Shown here: positions 1 to 6,482 of the stretch, in pieces | Layout: each line of letters begins with the position of its first letter | Position numbering within the stretch: the first letter of the stretch is position 1 | Source: Methanobacteriota archaeon | GTDB lineage: Archaea > Thermoplasmatota > Poseidoniia > Poseidoniales > Poseidoniaceae | Length of the DNA: 8,188 bases | Direction of reading: 5' to 3' | NCBI GenBank assembly: GCA_018645535.1 | Contig: JABGWN010000124.1 | Span: forward strand, 1 to 8,188 | Translations under genes and position numbers: made by a program | The notes under the pieces: model-generated | What the model was told of the DNA's origin: nothing | Seen by the model: only the letters and a program-made list of their open reading frames with translations | Databases searched by the model: none

Positions 1-185
1 TGATCCCATCTACGTTTCAGTGAACGGATTGGTCCCCCGAGTACCTTGGCCATTTGCTTATGCACGCTAAAGTCTAAGTCTGGTGCCCAATTTCTTTCAA
101 GTGCAAGTTCTATGCATCGCTCACACAAAGGGCATTGGCTTGTTGTTTCATCTTGAAGGCATACGCCGCATGAAGGTTGAACCAT
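1..185 (-). CDS. Partial cysteine-rich (putative zinc-binding) protein, N-terminal 61 codons
   Basis: The reading frame starts at ATG 183-185 and stays open to the left edge, so 61 residues plus two bases are visible and the C-terminus is missing. The N-terminus holds five cysteines at residues 6, 9, 18, 21 and 24 (C-x2-C-x8-C-x2-C-x2-C), a spacing that suggests a zinc knuckle or small treble-clef-like site. A basic, tryptophan-containing stretch follows (GPIRSLKRRWD at residues 51-61), which could contact nucleic acid. In-frame sequence upstream holds no other ATG before a stop inside the threonine aldolase gene, so this start is the natural choice. It lies 32 bases after the aldolase stop on the same strand and may be the next operon member or the first gene of a new transcript. 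I do not recognise the family. The zinc-binding role is inferred from cysteine spacing only. Confidence 0.6.
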   Translation of the reverse strand, partial: MVQPSCGVCLQDETTSQCPLCERCIELALERNWAPDLDFSVHKQMAKVLGGPIRSLKRRWD

Positions 186-206
186 GTAATCTTTCGATTT
201 CCAGAG

Positions 207-216
207 ATTAAAAACG
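207..216 (-). promoter_or_regulatory. Possible TATA-like element before the cysteine-rich gene
   Basis: On the minus strand the gap after the aldolase gene reads CGTTTTTAAT, centred about 26 bases before ATG 185. That spacing would suit an archaeal TATA box driving a leaderless transcript, and no clear Shine-Dalgarno sequence precedes this ATG. The match is short and AT-rich by nature. The T-run could equally act as a weak archaeal termination signal for the upstream operon, or mean nothing. Confidence 0.22.
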
Positions 217-217
217 T

Positions 218-1306
218 TCAGCGAAGTGTTTCAAGAGCAGTTACGACGTTTTCTACATCTTCATCTGTAATGTGAAGATGTGTTACGAGTCGACAATGTG
301 TTGGCGAGATATCGAACATATCGATTCCATGCTTGCCCATATGTTCTGCGACTTGGGATGCTGTATAGCCATCTGCTGAGAAATAAACCATGTTGGTTTG
401 AACTGCTTCAAGGTCGACGTGTACATGAGACATTTCATCGATAGATATTGCTAGATTCATAGCTCTACGGTGATCCTCAGCCATCCTATCTACGTGATGT
501 TCAACTGCATAAATTCCTGCTGCGGCAAGGATGCCTGATTGCCTCATGCCCCCTCCAAACATTTTCCTCCAGCGATGAGCCTGGTCTATGAAATCTTGAG
601 AACCAACAAGCACCGAACCTACTGGTGCCCCAAGACCTTTTGAAAGACATATTGAAACCGAATCGTAATGTTCGGTCATACGTGGTAAAGCAACACCAGT
701 TGCAATAGAGGCGTTGAAGATACGGGCCCCGTCAATGTGTGTTCCACAATTATGTTCATCCGCTACGGATGCTATTTCATCGAGGATAGTTTGCTCGTAG
801 CATGTGCCTCCCCCTCTGTTGGCAGTATTTTCAACACAAACGAGACGCCCGTCTGGATAATGAGATTGTGACCCTGCTTGTTTTCTTATCGCACCTGAAA
901 CCAATTCAGGCGTGAGCATGCCATACTTGCCTTCTGGTAACGCAATGCTTGAACCACATAGAGCTGCATATCCTCCACCTTCATAGAGATAGATATGACT
1001 GTAACGTTCAGTTACAATTTCATCTCCAGGGACAGTGTGTGTTTTCAGTGCTACTGCATTCGACATGGTACCTGATGGAACAAAGAGACCTGCTTCCTTT
1101 CCACAGCGTTTTGCAACGAGTTCTTCCAACCTTTGAACTGTCGGGTCATCCCCCAAAACATCGTCGCCAACTTCGGCTGTTGCCATAGCGTCTCGCATAG
1201 CCATAGTAGGTTGTGTAACCGTATCTGAACGAAGGTCAATACGGCCCGAGGAATGGTCTCGCATAGATGTGCTAACAAGCATCCCATGTTCAAAGAATCG
1301 ACTCAA
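218..1306 (-). CDS. ltaE: Low-specificity L-threonine aldolase (PLP enzyme)
   Basis: It should cleave L-threonine or L-allo-threonine reversibly to glycine and acetaldehyde in the cytoplasm, using pyridoxal phosphate. Residues 23-31 (IDLRSDTVT) match the family's hallmark N-terminus. The PLP lysine is K223 in SICLSKGLG. D192 in HIDGAR should pair with the pyridine nitrogen, and H104 in YSHIYLYEGGG matches the ring-stacking histidine of the E. coli enzyme. RWRKMFGGGMRQSG (residues 245-258) and RLVTHL (339-344) are also family-typical. The frame spans 362 residues against about 333 in E. coli, the excess being a 22-residue N-terminal extension. The longest frame begins at TTG 1306, which overlaps the pth2 stop by four bases (TTGA). 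Alternatives are ATG 1282 (residue 9) and ATG 1264 (residue 15), neither with a clear Shine-Dalgarno. Function is secure to family level; the start is not. It ends the visible run of coupled genes. Confidence 0.93.
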   Translation of the reverse strand: MSRFFEHGMLVSTSMRDHSSGRIDLRSDTVTQPTMAMRDAMATAEVGDDVLGDDPTVQRLEELVAKRCGKEAGLFVPSGTMSNAVALKTHTVPGDEIVTERYSHIYLYEGGGYAALCGSSIALPEGKYGMLTPELVSGAIRKQAGSQSHYPDGRLVCVENTANRGGGTCYEQTILDEIASVADEHNCGTHIDGARIFNASIATGVALPRMTEHYDSVSICLSKGLGAPVGSVLVGSQDFIDQAHRWRKMFGGGMRQSGILAAAGIYAVEHHVDRMAEDHRRAMNLAISIDEMSHVHVDLEAVQTNMVYFSADGYTASQVAEHMGKHGIDMFDISPTHCRLVTHLHITDEDVENVVTALETLR

Positions 1307-1722
1307 AGTAGTTTCAAATCGCCCGTAATTATCTCAACGTCTTCATCCCTACAAGGCCCTAAAGCCAGCACTGTAAACGACCCTGCAGGGATTTGGGTGT
1401 GCCCAGCATCGTGAATTTTATTTGCAAGAATCCCATTCTTTTTGCCATCGAGAAATAGTTGATCCAGATGCTGTGCTGAATCTCCTTTCACACATATCTT
1501 CTTCTGACCAGTTTTGAACCAAGCGTCGAGAAGAGCAGGGTCTTGTTCTCCACACGCAAGTGTAGCCTTCACAGCTGCATGAGCTACTTGAGCTGCGATT
1601 TTCCCCTTACCCATTTTGAGTTCATGGTTTACAATGAAGACCATTTTCAACTTCTCGTCAAGAGACATGCTCCTCAGAGGTTTTGGGGCAGTCAAACGAT
1701 GGATGAAGTTTCGTAATCCCAT
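1303..1722 (-). CDS. pth2: Peptidyl-tRNA hydrolase Pth2, canonical-core copy
   Basis: Pth2 hydrolyses the ester bond of peptidyl-tRNA released from stalled ribosomes, freeing tRNA for reuse. The 139-residue product carries the core motif KMGKGKIAAQVAHAA (residues 36-50), a W-x3-TGQKK segment (68-75), the DAGHTQ loop (105-110), LALGP (119-123) and the usual archaeal ending ITGDLKLL. K41, D105 and T109 line up with Lys18, Asp86 and Thr90 of Sulfolobus Pth2, which I recall as important for activity. One oddity is that the usual R-x-D before this motif reads N-H-E here (residues 32-34). The start at ATG 1722 has a strong Shine-Dalgarno and adds about 18 residues ahead of the typical Pth2 start; ATG 1668 is a shorter alternative. 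Nine bases separate it from the upstream paralogue, and its stop overlaps the aldolase frame, so all three are probably co-translated. Confidence 0.92.
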   Translation of the reverse strand: MGLRNFIHRLTAPKPLRSMSLDEKLKMVFIVNHELKMGKGKIAAQVAHAAVKATLACGEQDPALLDAWFKTGQKKICVKGDSAQHLDQLFLDGKKNGILANKIHDAGHTQIPAGSFTVLALGPCRDEDVEIITGDLKLL

Positions 1723-1724
1723 GT

Positions 1725-1733
1725 ATCCACCTC
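1725..1733 (-). promoter_or_regulatory. Strong Shine-Dalgarno for pth2, overlapping the upstream stop codon
   Basis: The minus strand reads GAGGTGGAT just before ATG 1722, with five bases between GAGGTG and the start. The site begins inside the TGA stop (1732-1734) of the upstream Pth2 paralogue, so a terminating ribosome would cover it. This supports ATG 1722 over the internal ATG at 1668 and suggests translational coupling of the two paralogues. Confidence 0.75.
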
Positions 1734-2103
1734 AATCATAGGTCTTGAGTTCAGAAAAAAGATGGTCCATTGTATGACGAGGTGCCGGCCCTACGCCTAG
1801 AACAGTTACGGTTCCTGGAGCTACTTCTGTCAATCCTGCATCTTCAATAAGCGAATATGGTAATGATGCTTCTTTGACTAAACCGAGAAAATACATCAAA
1901 TCTTCTTCATCATCAACAGACAGGCAAATTTTTCTTGAAGCAGTTTCTTGCCATCGTTGAACCATTCGTGAATGTGTCTTTTTCGCTTGCTTAAGAGAAC
2001 CAATTGCTGCATGAGCACATTGAACTGCAAGTTTTCCAGCAGACAATTCTAAATCAGAACGGCAGAGAAAAGCCATTGTTGGAGGTTCAGACAATGCTGA
2101 CAT
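1732..2103 (-). CDS. Divergent Pth2-family paralogue
   Basis: This 123-residue protein is a second Pth2 homologue directly upstream of the canonical-core copy. It retains FLCRSDL (residues 12-18), GKLAVQCAHAA (23-33), the EDAGLTEVAPGTVTVLGVGPAP stretch (87-108) and the full Pth2 length. K24, D88 and T92 correspond to the residues I recall as catalytic in Sulfolobus Pth2. The usual KMGKGK segment is degraded to ELSAGK, the TGQ-x-K turn reads TASRK, and the C-terminus ends SELKTYD instead of the common GxLKL. It may be a working hydrolase with altered specificity or a partner subunit of the neighbour; the sequence does not decide. I chose ATG 2103 because a Shine-Dalgarno lies six bases ahead. 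The frame can be extended to TTG 2187, but that would overlap the upstream gene by 101 bases. With the chosen start the overlap is 17 bases. Confidence 0.88.
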   Translation of the reverse strand: MSALSEPPTMAFLCRSDLELSAGKLAVQCAHAAIGSLKQAKKTHSRMVQRWQETASRKICLSVDDEEDLMYFLGLVKEASLPYSLIEDAGLTEVAPGTVTVLGVGPAPRHTMDHLFSELKTYD

Positions 2104-2752
2104 GTTGATCCTCTCGAACGATTCTTTGCTGGGAAGGCGTTTGAAGGGAAAGGATTCGTTCAAACCAAGCTCCGCACCAAACTGCAAAGAAAATATTCCC
2201 CATCATGTGGAGAGCGTCAAATGGAATTCCGTTGAATAAGTATAGGACAAATTCGAGACTTGACATTGCTCCATCAAGAATTGAAAATGACACGATTATG
2301 CTGAACAAAGGAACGCTCCAAACAGCAGCAAATGAGAGGCGCTTCATCGAAAGATTTCCCTCGTTGTCATGAACTGAAAACACTGCACTTACGCCAGCGA
2401 CACTCGACCAAGCAAGAACTTGGAAGAGAGTCCACCATCCATCACCAAGGACTGCGTTACTGGATACAGTAACGAGAATGACAAAGGCAATGCTGCGTTG
2501 AAGACCAAACTTTGAACCAACCATTATCACGAGGATTGTGACTGGCATAATGTTGGGAAGACCACTTAGTAATATTCGGGATCCCGATGCGAGGATAGCG
2601 AGTAGGAATAAGGACCATAGCCAGCCTTTCTGATGATTATTTGGGCGCATCAAGAGCCAAATGGCTGAGGCAAAAAGAATTGAATTGATGGCGAGCAAAC
2701 CCAACGATGAAACTTGAGGTCCATGTGTACCAAGTCCGCTCAGCATGACCAT
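2087..2752 (-). CDS. ECF-transporter S-component-like membrane protein
   Basis: This 221-residue protein is strongly hydrophobic, with about six predicted membrane segments (roughly residues 15-35, 42-62, 68-84, 87-103, 106-125 and 143-160, and perhaps one more at 178-198). Three stretches resemble a family of ECF (energy-coupling factor) S components as I remember it: SGLPNIMPVTILVIMVGSKFG (63-83), SSNAVLGDGWWTLFQVLAW (97-115) and LFNGIPFDALHMMGNIFFAVW (172-192), comparable to the usual LPNVxPVT, SNFxxGQGPWTxWQ and NGxPFDxxH motifs. S components bind a vitamin or metal and dock onto a shared EcfT/EcfA motor; no motor gene is present here. The upstream neighbour carries an extracytoplasmic DUF4430-like domain, which hints at a cobamide or similar ligand, but the substrate is unknown. 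ATG 2752 follows an in-frame stop; no clear Shine-Dalgarno is seen, and ATG 2746 is possible. A hydrophilic tail overlaps the next gene. Confidence 0.72.
   Translation of the reverse strand: MVMLSGLGTHGPQVSSLGLLAINSILFASAIWLLMRPNNHQKGWLWSLFLLAILASGSRILLSGLPNIMPVTILVIMVGSKFGLQRSIAFVILVTVSSNAVLGDGWWTLFQVLAWSSVAGVSAVFSVHDNEGNLSMKRLSFAAVWSVPLFSIIVSFSILDGAMSSLEFVLYLFNGIPFDALHMMGNIFFAVWCGAWFERILSLQTPSQQRIVREDQHVSIV
2107..2115 (-). promoter_or_regulatory. Shine-Dalgarno deciding the start of the divergent Pth2
   Basis: The minus strand reads GAGAGGATC and then AAC before ATG 2103. GAGG and GGATC each match parts of the archaeal anti-Shine-Dalgarno target GGAGGTGATC. The site lies within the last codons of the upstream membrane-protein gene. 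No comparable site precedes TTG 2187 or ATG 2076. Confidence 0.6.
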
Positions 2753-2784
2753 TCCAGAAGTCGGTTAGCCTTGAGTGTTCCCGC

Positions 2785-4407
2785 TTAGGCTGGTCTCCAA
2801 CGAAGAATTGAGTCTGAATCTATCGTTGTATCGACAATGCCTGTATTCGAACGTGAACCATCGAGAGTAAACTCCCATCCATCGCCTTCAGTTCCGTTAA
2901 ATGAAAGCAAATATAACCCCAAGTATTGATCTTCATACTCCGTTGAAATCCCAAGTGTGGCGGATGCTGCTTGCGTTAATTCATAGACATTTGAGTACCC
3001 GCTGAGACCACCAATAGCGTTCTCCGTTCCGTCAATTTCTATGACAACAATTTGTGTATCTCTCCATTCCTCTGGCCATTCTGTATCCCATGTAGCCTCG
3101 GTATCTGATTCGGCCAATGTCGGCCAGTTAGCGGATATCTCTGGCACTGCAGCAACGGTAAACAAAAGAAGAAACAGCGTGAGAGCCTTCCACAACCTCG
3201 GTTTGTTATTTGTGGCAAAGAAAAGGCAACAAAGCAAGTATGAGGAAAGAAGAAGAACGTAATGAAGTGCTTCAATTAACGAAAACGATGATTCTTGCTC
3301 AATGGTTTCAGCGTTATCGAAGACCGTTACTTGTAACAGGCCCATGTCATTGCCAAGAGCCATTGCAGCAGGAGAAAAACCCGGTGCTGCGGTGGTGTAG
3401 GTATCAAATGAAGTCGTATGCATCCTTTGCAAGGAGGTTCGATTAAAGACACCCCAACCTCCATCAGGTGTGTTTGAAGGAACCCACAATTCAATCGAAT
3501 TATTCTCAAGAGTTCGGATGGACATTTCTCCATTTGAATGGAACGATCTTTTTGATTCTTCGAAACATGTAATGTCGTCGCATGACATTGAAATCCATTC
3601 TTCAGAAGTTGCGAGAAAGATGTTTTCGTCGTATTGGAGAGGGATTGCAGGAGAATATCCATAATTTCCGATTATACTATTATTGAGATACAATATCGAA
3701 CCTGTTGCTGTTTGGAGATGGAGAAGTAGTCCGTGTTGGGTTTCAATCGGAGCATGCCGAATCTTTCCGTCACCAATTGAGAAGTTCGTCACCGTCCCAT
3801 CTCTGTTGACAGAATAGAGAACGCCAGCTTCGGTACCAACATGGTAACCACTCTCTGAGACCAATACGCCATTTCTCCAACCTATTTCTTCAAATTCCAC
3901 TCGTAGAAGTTGTTCTCCATCTTCGAAACAAAATGCCGACAATCCTTCCCTGGTGGGGACAATAACTCGATCGTCATCAATTCCGAGTTTACCAGTGATT
4001 CCAAGAACGTTGACTTCTGTTTGTTGTTCCCATACCAGATCTCCATTCGACGGATTCAGAGCAGTTACTTTCCCATCGGCCCAAGCAACGACAAGAAGGT
4101 CTTGCCACGAACCACAAGTTCCACTTCCATCTTCAACAAACATCAACGGAGACATATCGTGTTGGAGAGTGGTTTCAGAACGATATGTCCACAATTCATC
4201 TCCAGATTTGATATCAAAGGCAGACACCTGTGGACGTTCATCCCCCATCCAAAAACCCGAAGTGCGAACAAAAACTGAATCTTCAACAAGAAGAGGTTGT
4301 GTCGTAATGTACCCGTTTTCAAATTCATGTTCCCATGAGTGGGTTGATTCGGCCTTTGCAAAAGGTAAAAGGAAGAGTAGAAGGAATAAACAGACAACAC
4401 GTTTCAT
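2785..4407 (-). CDS. Secreted PQQ-type beta-propeller protein with two membrane segments and a DUF4430-like C-terminal domain
   Basis: The 540-residue product starts with a signal peptide (residues 1-19, lysine-arginine then a leucine-rich core, likely cut after AKA). Residues 24-365 hold repeats typical of PQQ-like propellers, such as SAFDIKSGDELWTY (62-75) and TALNPSNGDLVWEQQ (115-129). Cysteines 98, 160, 276 and 281 could form disulphides. Two membrane segments (about 376-397 and 404-425) flank a short basic loop, NNKPRLWK. By the positive-inside rule this puts both propeller and C-terminus outside the cell. Residues 450-540 resemble DUF4430, the fold of the transcobalamin C-terminal domain: IVVIEIDG, then LGLYLLSFNGTEGDGWEFTLDG and a final DSILRWR strand. 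A role in capturing a ligand for the adjacent S-component-like permease is inference. ATG 4407 overlaps the gatE stop as ATGA and has an AGAGG site eight bases ahead, so translation is likely coupled. Confidence 0.8.
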   Translation of the reverse strand: MKRVVCLFLLLFLLPFAKAESTHSWEHEFENGYITTQPLLVEDSVFVRTSGFWMGDERPQVSAFDIKSGDELWTYRSETTLQHDMSPLMFVEDGSGTCGSWQDLLVVAWADGKVTALNPSNGDLVWEQQTEVNVLGITGKLGIDDDRVIVPTREGLSAFCFEDGEQLLRVEFEEIGWRNGVLVSESGYHVGTEAGVLYSVNRDGTVTNFSIGDGKIRHAPIETQHGLLLHLQTATGSILYLNNSIIGNYGYSPAIPLQYDENIFLATSEEWISMSCDDITCFEESKRSFHSNGEMSIRTLENNSIELWVPSNTPDGGWGVFNRTSLQRMHTTSFDTYTTAAPGFSPAAMALGNDMGLLQVTVFDNAETIEQESSFSLIEALHYVLLLSSYLLCCLFFATNNKPRLWKALTLFLLLFTVAAVPEISANWPTLAESDTEATWDTEWPEEWRDTQIVVIEIDGTENAIGGLSGYSNVYELTQAASATLGISTEYEDQYLGLYLLSFNGTEGDGWEFTLDGSRSNTGIVDTTIDSDSILRWRPA

Positions 4408-6482
4408 GCTGAATGCCTCTGGATGACAGTACGAAGAACGGCACTCACTTCTTTGCCATCCACACCAGGACAGGCGCCCATAACAATGCCCATTAGTGGA
4501 CCCATTGCTCCCATTCCACGTTCTTTAACGAAGTCTAAACGCTCGAGAACAATCGATTCAACAATCGATTCAAGATCACCAACATCTGCCGGTACAAGCC
4601 CCTTTTCTTCTGCATAGGCTTCTACTTCCGCTTCTGAAAGTTCTTTCATTTGTGCAAAGTGTTCAATGGTTGATTCAATCCCTTCTCTTGTAATTCCCCC
4701 GTTTTCACGAACGGTTAGGACTGTAGAAAGGACCGATGCTTCGACCGATTCATGGACCAAGAGAAGCGATCCCCAAGCCTTAGTTGGGGTTGGATGGGAT
4801 TGGAAGAAGACATCATCTAATTCTCGAGATAGGAGTTGTTTGCATTGATCTTCGGAAAGTTCAGTATCCTTCAATCGAATCATTCGTTCACCTTGGCTCA
4901 TTGGTAAGTTTCCTAGAATTGCAGCCCAATGCTCGTTGTGAATAATGACTGGAGGGACATCTGTTTCCGGATACATTCTGGCACCGCCAGGAAGTGGGCG
5001 CATTGGGGAGGTTGTTCCATCTTCAGGAGACCCCTTTTTGACAACGACATTACGAACTTCCTGTGCTATTCGGTGATAAGAAAGTCGTGCTCGTTGAACA
5101 ACGGATTCAAGCGCGAGTTCGGCTTGCCACTCTGGTGCAAGACATAGAACAAATCCATCTTTTTCTGAAAGATTAAGTTGAGTTCTTACGCCATCAACGA
5201 AGGTTTGCTCAATGCCGTAAGCAGGGAGTTCGTCAGAATGGAAAACACCGCGTACGCCTGCTAATTTGGCAGCACCAGCGAGTTCTCTGCCAAGTCGTGG
5301 TAGTTGAGATCCTTCTGAATCCATGGTTTTCGTTCCGAATCTTCCGGCAAAACCAGGGAGTTTCAAGGCAATCATCTTGTATTCAGAATCTAACCCTTCA
5401 CGGACCATTCTGCTTTCACAATCCGAAAAGACAGAAGAAACATCTGAAAAGACTGTTGGAAGGTGTTGTTCTACCGCTTTTGCCACTTCTGCTTCTACTG
5501 AGGCATCATCTAATCGCCGATCTGTTGGTAACAAAGGAAGATCAAGCTCTTGTCGAAGCGAGTTTGCAAGGCGATACATATGGACTTGACGTACCATTTC
5601 GAGTCGAACAATCTTAGGAATCCATCCTAAATCCTGACACCCCTTGATTTCAACACGGTCGCCACATGCAACACTAACGTTGAGGTCTTGGCGAATCGAA
5701 CCGAGCCCGCGTCGTACACTTCGCGTATCTCGAAGGGTTCTTCCCAACGCTTTCGCTGTAATTTGAGCATGTTCAGGAGAGATAATGTCTGGTGATGTTG
5801 CAATCTCAATCAAAGGAACACCGAGTCGATCAAGATTGTAAATGACTTGCTCTCCAGATGATGTTGAAATTGTTTCTAATTTACGAGCACTGTCCTCTTC
5901 TAAGCACAATACATCGATTCCTACATCGCCCATGTCAGTCTTAAGAACGCCATCAGTGGAAATGAGAGATGTTCTTTGGAATCCGCTCGTATTCGAACCA
6001 TCAACAACTGTTTTCCTCATCGTCTGAATCGCAGTAACTGGCTTAGAATCAAGTAATGCAGAGACTGTCAAAGCAATATTTAGTGCATCAGAATCATGCG
6101 GAAGAGGTGGACTATCATCAAGTTCGATGAGCCCTGCATTTGGAGATTGAATGTATACAAACGAGCGATTGCGTCGCTTCTCGAAGCGTGCGGCGATATC
6201 TACAACGCCGCCTTCTCCGCTTGCTAAGCGTAATTTTCTGCTATAGCGAGGCCACTCATCAGGAACGGTTTCAATGGTCACATCAAAGAGATCGCATGGT
6301 TGCCTCGAATGGAGTTTTCCAGTGGCTAATTGTTGGTGGACTTCAATACCACACATGAAGCCAAGTTGTTCGGTATCGAACGAGGAAGCGTCCTCAAGAA
6401 CACCTTCTGGTTCCTCACGGACAATCTCAGCCATAACCATCCCACGCGTATCCACTTCATGAGATGAACGCTTAAGATTCAA
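4404..6482 (-). CDS. gatE: Glutamyl-tRNA(Gln) amidotransferase subunit E
   Basis: GatE works with GatD to convert Glu-tRNA(Gln) into Gln-tRNA(Gln), the route archaea use because they lack glutaminyl-tRNA synthetase. GatE supplies the kinase/amidase-transfer and tRNA-binding part. Residues 45-52 (GIEVHQQL) open the catalytic cradle. MRKTVVDGSNTSGFQRT (155-171), CLEEDSAR (193-200) and GLGSIRQDLNVS (259-270) are diagnostic for GatE over GatB. A GAD domain, also found in bacterial AspRS, is seen around 355-465 (LPGFAG, then FHSDELPAYGI). RMYPETDVPP (502-511) follows, and the tail is YqeY-like (about 545-690), ending with GMGAMGPLMGIVMG. Its 692 residues slightly exceed the usual 620-640, mainly through about 38 residues before the first motif. 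The frame starts at TTG 6482, a TTGA overlap with the mcm stop; ATG 6440 and ATG 6434 are alternatives. No gatD is in the window. Confidence 0.95.
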   Translation of the reverse strand: MNLKRSSHEVDTRGMVMAEIVREEPEGVLEDASSFDTEQLGFMCGIEVHQQLATGKLHSRQPCDLFDVTIETVPDEWPRYSRKLRLASGEGGVVDIAARFEKRRNRSFVYIQSPNAGLIELDDSPPLPHDSDALNIALTVSALLDSKPVTAIQTMRKTVVDGSNTSGFQRTSLISTDGVLKTDMGDVGIDVLCLEEDSARKLETISTSSGEQVIYNLDRLGVPLIEIATSPDIISPEHAQITAKALGRTLRDTRSVRRGLGSIRQDLNVSVACGDRVEIKGCQDLGWIPKIVRLEMVRQVHMYRLANSLRQELDLPLLPTDRRLDDASVEAEVAKAVEQHLPTVFSDVSSVFSDCESRMVREGLDSEYKMIALKLPGFAGRFGTKTMDSEGSQLPRLGRELAGAAKLAGVRGVFHSDELPAYGIEQTFVDGVRTQLNLSEKDGFVLCLAPEWQAELALESVVQRARLSYHRIAQEVRNVVVKKGSPEDGTTSPMRPLPGGARMYPETDVPPVIIHNEHWAAILGNLPMSQGERMIRLKDTELSEDQCKQLLSRELDDVFFQSHPTPTKAWGSLLLVHESVEASVLSTVLTVRENGGITREGIESTIEHFAQMKELSEAEVEAYAEEKGLVPADVGDLESIVESIVLERLDFVKERGMGAMGPLMGIVMGACPGVDGKEVSAVLRTVIQRHSA
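4416..4420 (-). promoter_or_regulatory. Shine-Dalgarno of the propeller/DUF4430 gene
   Basis: The minus strand reads AGAGG eight bases before ATG 4407, inside the 3' end of gatE. It supports the start chosen for the propeller gene and its coupling to gatE through the ATGA overlap. Confidence 0.55.
4549..4572 (-). repeat. Exact 12-bp tandem duplication inside gatE
   Basis: The unit ACAATCGATTCA (plus strand) occurs twice in direct succession. It is in frame with gatE and encodes ESIVESIV at residues 638-645 in the YqeY-like tail. It most likely reflects a small slippage duplication within a helix and has no evident regulatory role. Confidence 0.85.

Noticed and set aside
2104..2187. TTG 2187 as the start of the divergent Pth2 paralogue
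   Set aside because: It would overlap the membrane-protein gene by 101 bases and add 28 residues not found in Pth2. ATG 2103 has a good Shine-Dalgarno and gives a normal family length.
2753..2784. Promoter or terminator in the 32-base gap between the propeller and membrane-protein genes
   Set aside because: No TATA-like element, T-run or hairpin of note is visible, and the gap is short enough for simple operon spacing.
3953..4426. 157-residue open frame on the plus strand
   Set aside because: It lies entirely antisense to the propeller and gatE genes, which have clear domains, signal peptide and start signals. The translation shows no recognisable motif and is serine/arginine-rich, as expected of a shadow frame.
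5297..5617. Plus-strand open frame of 106 residues inside gatE
   Set aside because: It is antisense to the GAD-domain region of gatE, has leucine/histidine-rich low-complexity content and no supporting start signal.
6356..6366. Lack of a Cys-x-Cys pair after GIEVHQQL in GatE as a lost metal site
   Set aside because: The segment reads KLHSRQPC where some GatE proteins have cysteines, but as I recall other archaeal GatEs also lack them here, so this is ordinary family variation.
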